Below, in pieces: positions 33,401 through 45,400 of a DNA stretch of 64,000 nt. The stretch comes from Saxidomus purpurata (Eukaryota > Mollusca > Bivalvia > Venerida > Veneridae), in contig JAFMSR010000005.1 of NCBI GenBank assembly GCA_022818135.1, forward strand, positions 19,873,168 through 19,937,167. The letters are read 5' to 3'. How positions within the stretch are numbered: the stretch's first letter is position 1; each line of letters begins with the position of its first letter. The translations under genes and the position numbers were made by a program. Under the pieces are notes generated by a model. The model worked only from the letters and a program-made list of their open reading frames with translations. It did no database searches and was not told where the DNA came from.

Positions 33401-36400
33401 ACTTACCCTACTTTACATAAAACTACGACTTATAATGAAATTCTTAGAAATTAGTTGCAGATGTACGAAACCATTATAGTTATTCCTTATTTTTTATCAC
33501 ACTGACGTTTGACAGTGTTTAAAGGAGTGCTTGTCGCAAATGTACATCATGATCTGCACTGCTCACAGAGACAGAACCACTTGCCAGAAGAAGATTAAGA
33601 ATTATACTAGAGGTTGTTTTTTTCAGAAAAAAAACCTATGTCTCCCACCACTTAACATAGTAGGATAGACAGGCAATTGTGAGTCAAGAGTTACAAATAA
33701 TTCGAAATATTAGTTTTTTTCATTGTATTATATTTTTTTCAGTGGTTAATCGAATAAAACAGTGATAAACATTTTGGTCTAAAAAAAATTGGGGCTTAAA
33801 AAATGAACATAATTTTAGGCCTTGAAAAATAATTAGGGTTAGGGTTTACGAAATTTAGGGTTAGGGTTAACAAAAATGGACAATAGCTCTGCTTAGAATC
33901 ACTGAACCACAAAATGCCAACAACATGCACAATAAAACTTGGCACTGATCATTCAAATGAAGTTTAGTTAAAATCCACCTAGCAGTATAAGAAGAGTCGT
34001 GCGGACAAACTCACTGCTAGGGTTAGGGTTTATGAAAACGGAAAATATCTCCACTAAGAATCATTGAACCAGAAAATGCTGATGATATGTATACAACTTC
34101 GCTTTGTACCAAATATTTCTACCAAGTTTCAGGAGAGGTTGCGCTGATAAAAACTCTTGTGACAGACAGACAGACAGAAAGACAGCACAAAATCAATACG
34201 TATCCCCCACTAGGTGAGAGTCATAATTACAGTATTCTCACAAACCAGTTTGTTTAAAGATTCACATGTAAAACTTACTAGAGTCTAGAAACACAGAATT
34301 TCCTTATAGTATTAAAGTTTCTTTTTAGTAACAAGCAATTCAAACTGTCAATTCTAACTACAACAGATTCCAATGCTCATTTCCTATCATTTTATTATAA
34401 AGCCATGAAATTCATCAAATCTTTTAGGAAGTCTCATATTATATCAAGAAAAGACTAAATGTCTTACTGGTACGCCAACAACAAAATCTGGTTATCATCT
34501 TAAGATTCTTTCGTAAAAAGAAGGAAAATTCAATTTAAAATTTCTAAGCCCAATCTCTAAATAACTTTCGTCTTTAATATATACAGTTTCTATTTTTGTG
34601 AAATAAATCGACGAAAAATGATACAAGAAATCTGACCATGTAATTCAAATGAAGACGGAGTTTCAGTGCAAATGTCTCCATGTAGAAATGTTAGACAAAT
34701 TTAATTTACTTCACAAAGTGCATGCAGTATATTGTACATCAAAAAGTTCCGATCCTGATACCTTTGGATCCAAAACATTTATATAGCTTTGATGTATCAT
34801 TAAAATCCATTATTCAAAAGGAAATTGAGTGCATTCTATTTGATAAAAAATTATGTCCAATCACAGAGGTGGGCTATTGCCGGAAATTGGCTCAACTCTA
34901 CAACCTTTGACATCAAACATTATGAATTCATTACAAAATATCATTGCTCATGCATCTAATAAAAATGAAAATACTGATTCAAACAAACTTCAAAGAACAT
35001 TACCTGGCATTACCAAAAAGCTCGACACTTCAAAAATAGTTTTCAATTAATGTAAAATTCATCCTACTAGTAACATTGCCCATCTTTTTAGAAGTTAAAG
35101 AGATTTTTCAGTCCTATTCAAAAAAGTTACCTAGAGAACAACCTCTGTGAGCAAGTTTAAGTCTATGAAATATCTTAATTAAAACATCAATGGCATTTCA
35201 GACTTATCAGGAAAGTCAATCAAAAAATAAAACATCCAGAAAGTCATAAAACCTAAAAGCTTAGTACATTTTTTTCAACCTTCCTTTTTTTAACGAGATA
35301 AAGACTACATTAAAACAAAATAGACAGAACATAAAACTGTCAGACTTCAAAGAAATATCTTTGACAGTTCAAGAGTGTTTTGCACAAGTAGTCTCCCTTT
35401 CACAAAGCATGCCACAAGTTTGGCCACTTTCCGAGAAGTTGTAATAAACATTGCCTATTTGTTCTAATATTTATCCAGTATAATTGGATTAAAATGTATA
35501 AAAGAAAAGAAACTGAAATGCTCAATGGATGTGTTTTGCTAAATCAAAGACTGCATGTTCTCTTTGATGTAGATGAACTATAGACACCTGAGCTGATGCT
35601 GAATCTTCCGTAGTTAATTACAACTATACTTGTAAAGAAATCTGTTCACCTCAATGACACCTTTCTACTTCAAAACATACTTACTGTTGTAGAGACTGCA
35701 CATAGATAAAGATTTGGGATTTTAGTCAAACCACACACTGTGAGAAAGCAGATTCACATTTTCAGTTTTCACAACAGCAGAAGTTTAGGTATGATCGATG
35801 TATGAAAGAGGTTACTACTAGAAGAGTGATATATAAAGGTACAAACTGATGCAAAAAGATCATTTGAAAATTTGATTGCTACATTCACCTTATTCCTTTG
35901 CCATCTTTATGACCTTTCCTTAACTGACCCCTATGAAAATAATCACTACCAATATCATTTGACCTTCACGTTGGCAGTATATATGTTTGAAAAACATAGG
36001 AAGAAACCTTAGCAATGCCAAGTTTAATGAATATATACATGTATACACAATACTAAGCAAAATGCTGGAGAACAACAGTGTGAACTTGTGAACTTGATTC
36101 CATGTGTGTCCTTGACCTTATGAAAAGATAATCTGTGGATCCCATGTATGATTGACCTTATGAAAAGATTAACATCTATTGACCCCATGTTTGACCTTGA
36201 CCTTTTAAAAATGCATTACATCTGTTGATATGTAAAAGCTCCATGACACTAAGTCACATCATCTTCTGTTCTAATATTATCATCAGCATGCATTTACTAA
36301 TATAAACTGTGAACATCTGAGTTCTTTAAAATCCCTAAAGAGTAAAACTTTCAATAGTTCTTTAATAATGTCACTCAATCTCTTTCTTTTGTGGGATTGA

Positions 36401-39400
36401 CCTTTGCGGCCTCTATTCAAATGGACATGTACCAGAAATTAGCCAGGTCATGATCAGTGAACACTTTTAGCCTGCTGATTTCTATTCAAAAGCACAGCAC
36501 ACCAAGAATATTGAATAAAATACAAGAAATTTTTTGTCAAAATTTATCCTTCATTAATATGTTATATAGTTTTTTACAAGTAAAATTGAAAAGGGCATTT
36601 TGTATTATATATTCCACCTCTTCATTCCTCAGTGTGTGGCATTTCCGAGACAAAACAAAATGAAAATTGTTAGGTTACAGGACTTTTTGCACGCAAATAG
36701 GTGCCAAAATTGCAATTTCCCCAGTTTTTTGTCAAAGGTTTGCTTATCACAGAAACAATAAAATATTTAAGATAAAATAATAATCATCATATTCCAGGCT
36801 CATCTATATCAAAGAAATATTCACAAAATGATGGGTATTTTTAGCACTGTAGTGTGTGGCAGGAAAAACTTTGTATATTGATATAATGAAATGGTTTGGC
36901 ATCAAACTCGCCAAATATCCAAGAGAGTTTCTGTATCTCTGCGTTTACCTCTGAAGTAGGTGTGCCTTTGATCTCAGCGACTAATTTGACATTAAACATA
37001 TATCACCTGGCTGGTACCTGGCTTTTTCACTCCTAATGCATCATACCCTTGTTAAAAGTTCTGATTGATCAAGATTCAGGACATAAAAACCTTTGAGGGT
37101 TTTTTTATGTATTATGCAAACAATTTTAACGGATTTCATAAAAAAAAAACTGTATCTACATCTCAAGTACAGAGGCTTTCTCGGACAAATAAAACTTACA
37201 TCATGTCAAAAACTCGGCTATCTTTTGCGAAATATTATAAATCAACCCTTTAGATAATTTTTTTCGCCATTTGACAATGATAATTGCCGTAATATCACTC
37301 ACATTAAAGTTTGTCAACTGTTAACAGTTGCTACAAATATATGCACAGAAATAAAACATACATCATGATTTATTTCAATATGTAATTTATCTCAATCGTA
37401 AATATGCAATTAAACCTGTACAGTTCAGTAGCAATTTAGTTAGTTATAACCTAGATCTCTATCAGTGTCCATTAATGACAAAAAAAACTTATAATTGTGG
37501 AGTTGTACAAAGAGCATCATCATAATCAAGGGAGCATCATGGTATCTCCCCGAGGGCCAACCTTCTCCTGATTCCCTGATGTCTGTCAAACATTCCCACC
37601 ACCCTTTAATGTACCTGATCTGTGAATGATTACATATTATACTTTTAAATACATTACAAAAAAAATCCCTTCTTAGCAGTTACTTTTTTGATGACAGAAT
37701 TATGAGTCAATTTCCTTTTTATTTTGTTTAAATCAAGAAATAGAGATTTTTGAAATACTCAACTAGATTTTGTAGTATTTGAGATATGGTGACTAATTTT
37801 AAAAAGTGCACATATCTGTTTATAAAGTCATTTCATTATTTTTTTCAATTATATTCATAAGAAATATTAAAGTGATGACTCAATCATTCTACTTCAAAAT
37901 ATAAATTTAACCTAACAAATAAATGACAGAAGAGTGACACCAGTCTGTACTAGTACTTGTACTTATGGAAGTGATATACATGTACATATACAATGTTAAT
38001 AGAACTGTTTAATATACATGTATGTTAATTATCATAATTTATTTCACATGATCATGATAATGTCCAATACAGTTCTTAGCAAAAAGTAAGGAGGTTAGTT
38101 GGGGACAATTTCTGACAACATTGTCACTTAAAGTACTTAACATTTAAGGCTATATTTTAAAACTGCAAATTTACATATGCAATGAAATTTAAAGCTCCTA
38201 CAGATGAAATTATCTGCTGAGTATCAAATGGAATCTACACATAAATGAAAGTTGGCTTTATTTTGGTAACTAAATGCTTCAAAAATAATTATGCTGTTGT
38301 ATGAACACTATGCTGAGCAAGTTAAAACAAATGCGGTAGACTTACTGGCAAAGTTTGGTAGAATGTGACAGCAATTTTTGGATTTTTCACTTGAGTTATT
38401 TTAATATTTTAATAATATTATAATAAATAAGAAATTTTAGGGCCATTGAAAGGTCTGTCACAAGCCTGGGTGGAAAGATTTGAAGAATTATTTTCTTGGC
38501 TTCATCAATTATACATGTTATAATTTATGGACTTCAAGAAAATCATGTACATTCCAGCTGGTACATGTATGGAATCTACTGGTTAACTTCTGTATGTATC
38601 AAATCAGGTATGTATCAATACAGAAGCAAATTCTGAAACTGAGGTTCAAGAAACTGGTTTCTTTTTTTTCTGAGAAGGTATTTAAGTCTCTCTGTTACAG
38701 ACTATATCCTGTATTTTTTTTTTATTTTCTGATAGGGCAATGAGTAATGGGTACAGATGTCAGTTATAAATGATCTATAGGTACTTGTAGTGCTGATTGC
38801 AAGCACTGTGTATCCATAATCCATCATGAAACCATCCTGTATATCACACTAACATATCAGTACCGCTCATATCAAGTGTGCAATGAATTTCGCATCCCAT
38901 CTTCAAAATATATTTTGATTGTTTCCTCTCCAATTAGATATGTATCTTTTAAAACAGGCTCTGTTTTCAATCTCAATGTAACCTTTGTAGAACTAACTGT
39001 TTCAAACTTCTGAAGTCATAAGAATCTTATTCCTACTCAAAGCAGCAATAATGTTGCCTTTTTAAAATAACTATTTGAGATTGTACTATGATCTCTCGAG
39101 GCATGGGGTATAAAATTTTATATTGCTTCAGGAAATAATACAAAAATATAATTATCAAGTGCTTTCTTCAAAATGTATTCTACTTTATAAATTTAAAACA
39201 AGAACAACTTAAGTTATCACAGCTGCTCACCCAATCTGAATATTTTTCTACATCTGAATACAATGTAGTTAGCAACAAATTTAAACAAATTCGGCAATTT
39301 TTTTTTACTTACACAGCTTTGTAATTAGATGACTGCTTTTAAAATTGGTTTGAAGTTATAAATAATAGTTGATTAGATATAAGAATCTACTTTACCCTAA

Positions 39401-42400
39401 TCCAGTGACCAAGCATGTATTAAAACTGATTTTTTTCTGGGTAGAAACAGTAAATAGTGAAACAATTGTCAACTATTAAAATCACCCAATAAATCAATCA
39501 TTTCAACAAATCAATGAAACTGAAAAATCAAATAAATCAATTAATGAATTATAATCATTGACTACTGAGTACTTGTTTCCATATTGTGATTTCTGAATAT
39601 TGCCAAGTCTGAAAACGATGTTTTTACCTTCACAGCCTTACCAACAAGCTTCTCACCGACAATGATGAATTAATCAGTGTTGTTTACAGTGGAATAGCAT
39701 CTTGCTACTGTTTCTAAGTGACTGGTTCGCAAATTAATCAGCTTGACACCTGTACCTACTTGAAAGGTTACCTACATTTCATACATACTTGGCCACAATT
39801 ATGCTAAAATCAACATTGTGGTATGAAAAAAATTATTAACACAAAAAACATAAATGAACATTTCCTGAGAATTTATTAAGTTGGTGTTAAAGTATAAAAA
39901 ATGACATTTTCTTAGACTGAATTATACCTCATCATGACTGTACAAACTGTGTTCATAAATATTATGATTTTCTCAAGGCTGGCTTAAAACAAAATATTTC
40001 TTTATAAACTGAAACTTTCTATCTTCTAATAAATTGCAAATCAGCCTCAACTGCTTAGTGTTTAGGGCATTTAATTAACTGTGGTACAGTAGGTCTCGTG
40101 TTCGAATCCAAGCAAATGCGCCATGCAAGCGTTTATTAAGTCTAAGAAACGATACAATGCGAAGCAATGTTTTCTTTCTTATCCTTTTATAAATTACTTA
40201 TTTTCATTTTTTTTTTTCATATTTTTTTTTTATCTTACATACTCTAACAAATATCATCTCATGTACCTTTTTGACAGTACTGAAATTTCTATGTGTTTTA
40301 AATCATCTTTCTTCTTGTCATTTTTTTTTTCTTCGTAACAAGTAATGACCTTTCTGTCTTACTTTGCTTAGTTTCTATGTTAAACAAAATCGTCTTCACA
40401 ACCATCTTGCCATTACATTCATATTTATCAAATTGGAGAGGGCCGTTTACTGATGTTGCTTTAACTCGCGGCCCAATCCATTTGTCAAATGTATTTAAAT
40501 TATTTCTGTCCAAATGTTATACGTGTACTTGTACATAGAATGATAAAATAGTATCAAACTAAACACGATACAACATGCCTCTATGTCCTCCCAGCAGTCA
40601 CTGTATAGCAGTGATGGAAAACTCACTGGCATCAGAACATCAGAAATGAGTACCCCAAAACATTTTAAAAAGCTGGAGAGGGTTTCTTTGTATTGAAACT
40701 AAAATAAACACACATAAACATTCTCCAAATATGATATGAAATACATGTATATTTACTTGAGTGAAATAATATTTCAGAATGTCAAAAAGAGTTAATTCAA
40801 AGAATTGATGTGACCAAATGCGCAGCTGATCTTTCAACCAAATCTAATTATGCCTGGGGAACTTTGGGTAATCAGTTTGTAGAAGGCATCCAGTATAATC
40901 AATCAGTTTTCCAAGTAAACTGTCAGTCCCAGAGGCTCTGTTCCAATGTCAACACTCCATCGCCAAGTCTTATTCTTTAGACACCATTCTCTACCTACAT
41001 TACCATATTGTACAAAATGTGAGTGCCAGCAAAGACTTTCAAGTGCTCAAATAATTCAATTCTATTTTCAAACTTGATATTTAAGTCCACTTCATTTTAG
41101 TGCTACATCCTGTGTTGTGACATCAATGGACACAAAGTAAAACATGTTAGATGAGACACAGATCCATGAATCTGGTAACTATGGAATAAGTTTAAGCAAA
41201 CATCTGTGAAAAAGACTGCTGTTGATCACAATTTACTCAGGTGCTACCAATTGCCAACCAAGTCCTTAGAATTTATGTCACCCGAATCATCATCAACAAC
41301 GGTTACAACAACTTCTTGCTAATGAACACTGTTGACCACTGAACCTAACAACAGATAACCAACAAAACTCCATGCAAAATACGTTCAGCCCTTTTCTACT
41401 AACAGGGCCCGATCATCTTACATTTTTGTTGGCAAAGAGAGGGCGTAAGAAATAGTGGGCAGATGATCACAAAATAGCAGGAAGATTAAAAGATAGGTAA
41501 ATGTAAGAAATGAATGCCAGTCTAGATTTAGAAGACTACATTGCAATGATTAAATATTTTCCCATCTAAACTCTGACCAAATATAGCCTGAATGTTGTGC
41601 CATGGTAAACAATGACATGATCCTACTATTAGTCATAATAAAATAAGGTGAGTTTGACCTGGAATATATTTTAGGAAGAGCTAAACAATATAACAATTTT
41701 ATATCTGTTTTCCTAAAGCTTGAAAAAAAATTTTCTTAAAGTTGCATGAGAAGTCTTTGTACATGTATATGAATTTATACTTAACTCTATCAGAATTATC
41801 TTCGTCTCTAATTACTTAAAATGTCAGAAACTACTGGTACTATACAGTGTGAAAAAGACTAGCACACAGCTGATAATTCCACATTAAGTATGTATGTTAT
41901 ATAAATGCAGCGTGAAGTGGGTGCTGAAGATGAAAGTGCCGTTGATTTATGCTAATAGACGTAACAAGAGGCAGTCACTATGGTAATAGAGCAAGTAATA
42001 ACCATTGATTTTAACCGTCTCCCAATGAGAGGCCAAATATTTCTCTCACTTTAGCCAAATTGATGTGCGATAACTAATATTTACTTATTAGCATCCTCGG
42101 AAATAACTGCAAAACAACACATCACGGGGAAGTAACGCGGTTACATATAAGTTTCCTAGACAGTGTGACATTACAGAAATAATTAGCTCCTGCACTAAAG
42201 AATTAACTGCGCAGAAAGTGCCTGAAATTATAGCGCGAAATAATTAAAACAAACTGAGGAAATACAGTTTTATATCCCATAATCCTATTTGATATCTAAA
42301 TACAATATCTGAGATTATTAAACATGACTATATAATGGCAGTAAAAGTTGCAACTGGCATTCCACTAACATGTTTACTTGCTCAACTATTTTGTGCTTGC

Positions 42401-45400
42401 TGAAGTTGCTCCTTCATTGTTAGTGTAAAAGAAATAATACAGCATAATGTATTACCAAGTAAAACAGTCATGCAAGCATTTTGACCAAAAACTTTCAGAA
42501 GGTACAACTTTAAAACAAATTAGAGATTGTTTTTCACAAAAAAACTTGTCTCCCCCCTTATGACCTTGACCTTTGAGTTAGTGACCCCAAATTATAACGA
42601 GAAATTGACCAACGGTCACTGTGACCTTGACCTTTGAACTACTGACCCCAAAAACAATAGGGATCATCTGCTCAATAAGACCAATCATCCTATGAAGTTT
42701 GAGGTCTGTAGGTCTAAAGGAACTCTAGTTATCATCCGGAACGAGAAATTGACAACGGTCAGTATGACCTTGACCTTTGACCTACTGACCCCAAAAACAA
42801 TAGGGATCATCAGCTCTATAAGACCAATCATCCTATGAAGTTTGAGGGCTGTAGGTCAAAGGAACTCTAGTTATCATCCGGACAGAAATTGACCAACGGT
42901 CACTGTGACCTTGACCTTTGAACTACTGACCCCAAAAACAATAGGGATCATCTGCTCAATAAGACCATTCATCCTATGAAGTTTGAGAGCTGTAGGTCAA
43001 AAGGAACTCTAGTATCGTCCGGAAACGAAGAATGGACGGACGGACTGACGGACTCCCCAGTTTGAGGGTTGTAGGTCAAAAGGAACTCTAGTTATCATCC
43101 GGAAATGAGAAATTGACCAACGGTCACTGTGACCTTGACCTTTGACCTACTGACCCCAAAAACAATAGGGATCATCTGCTCTATAAGACCAATCATCCTA
43201 TGAAGTTTGAGGTCTGTAGGTCTAAAGGAACTCTAGTTATCATCCGGAACGAATTGACCACGGTCAGTGTGACCTTGACCTTTGACCTACTGACCCCAAA
43301 AACAATAGGGTCTCAGCTCTATAAGACCAATCATCCTATGAAGTTTGAGGGCTGTAGGTCAAAAGGAACTCTAGTTATCATCCGGAAACAGAAATTGACC
43401 AACGGTCACTGTGACCTTTGACCTTTGAACTACTGACCCCAAAAACAATAGGGATCATCTGCTCAAAAGACCATTCATCCTATGAGTTTGAGAGCTGTAG
43501 GTCAAAGGAACTCTAGTATCGTCCGGAACGAGAATGGCGGACGGACTGCGGATGACGCGGACGGACTGACGGACAGGGCAAACGTCCCCGAAATTAACAG
43601 AAGTGTAGAACACTAAATAATTAAATAATTCCATTGATTTTACATTTTTCTGGTCATGCTGGTAAACTTTGTAGTGTAACTCTGCTTTTACCAAAGATGC
43701 GTGGATTTCTTGAAAAAATAGTATAAAACAAAAAATACATAGTTACATATAAGAGAATGTAGAAATGTATTAAAATAATTCGGAAATTAGAGAACTTTGC
43801 TGGGGGTAAAGTGATTTAAAACTCAAAATATCTGTTTGTAACTATGATACCCAAGAAGAAAATTTATGTTCATGGCAGTTTCCAATCATTTAAAAAATAC
43901 ATTTTTGAAATTACAAAATTAATAATAAGAACATTGTATAGTAATGTATCAAAAGTAAGTGGACTGACATATAAATTTACAGATGAGGGGGCTGGGTGTG
44001 TGCGTGTGAGTGTGGAAGGGGAAGGTGGCAGAGGTGAAAGGTCATCAGAAGATTTAAGCATGTCTATATGCTGAGAAGTTTGACTAAAATTGTATATGCA
44101 TGTAACGATTGTCATTAAAGTAAGTGTCTAAAACCCCCACTCACATCGGCAACATCATTGTGGTCCATAAACAAAAACATTTCTATATCTTTTAACTACT
44201 TCTCATTCATGTAAACTGACCATCAGCTTAATTCAAATTTCTGCATCATGTATTATTGTCCCTTTTATCTGAATTCCTACTACATAAATAATTTCAGGAG
44301 AGATTAACATCTAACCACATTCAAGTGTTTGAGTTTGCCATTACTTCTTTTATGTTACCACCTCTGTTTACCAAAATCAAAGCGCTGAAGTTGTTGAACC
44401 CTTTTTCCAAACATTTGTTAAGTAATTCTTTATAAATTTTGATATTTGGAATAATAAACAGGTTTATTTTTAAATCTTGTTTATATATTTACATAAGGTC
44501 TTAATATAAATATCTGTTATAAACTGTATTTAAGTAGAATTCCCTTTTAAACATACTGTCTTAAATACATATCAAAAACCTAACACGGAATAATTGATCA
44601 CATTTAATAATTACTGAAAAGTGGAAAATAACTTTTTAACATTAATTAACAATTATTATGATCTTAAAGTCCCATTGAAAAAAACTATATTTTTAGCATA
44701 TTCTTTCGGTTTAAAAAGCAAAATTTATGGGAATATTTTTCAAACAAATAACCATAATTTGCACTGGTAAGACACAGAATGTATTTTTCTCGGAAATTTA
44801 AGAGCAACAAGTAATTTTCTATCTATAGTGCTAATGGGACTTTAAAGCAAACCACCTGAAGCTGGTTCCCGTTTTTACTGCTCTTTAACTACACTGCAAC
44901 TGTGCTAGGGCCAAGTTCCTTCAATTTTTCTTAAGTTTCTAACCTGTTAAGTCTAAATGAGATTGCACTCACCTTTCATTTATAAATGTCACCATAAAAC
45001 TTTTCATTGGTATATAAATTATAATTTACTGAAATGTGACATTTTGTACACAATGATTACTAAAAATGTCACTAAAGACAAGGGATAAAAGAGTAAGAAG
45101 TGCGATACTAGTTTTACTTCAACTTGACCCCTCAACAAGGTTGTCAACTAAGAGCAAACTCTAATTACTCTAGTTACAATGTGATTACTTTGTCAGATTC
45201 GTCATAGTCATAAAATATTCTAATCCATCTATTACTCTTCAATGCTGAAAGTTATTTCTGTATACATGTAAGAACTCTCGGGAAAAAAAGAAAAACGAAG
45301 AAAAAAAAGAATTCTTGGGAGCTTATATCTGTCACAGAATATCTGGGCAGTTCATCAAAACAAATGTAGAGGAAAACAATTGAGAATACATGAATTTGTC

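Noticed and set aside
33833..33866. Relic of a chromosome end or fusion
   Set aside because: Only two-repeat stretches, and the motif sits at the same place in both units of a dispersed repeat.
40080..40122. tRNA-like B box (GTGTTCGAATCC)
   Set aside because: No A box at proper distance and no cloverleaf; probably a SINE fragment too short to annotate.
43455..44115. ORFs overlapping the end of the family C array and a GT-rich run
   Set aside because: Derived from tandem repeat or low-complexity sequence; frames shift between units.
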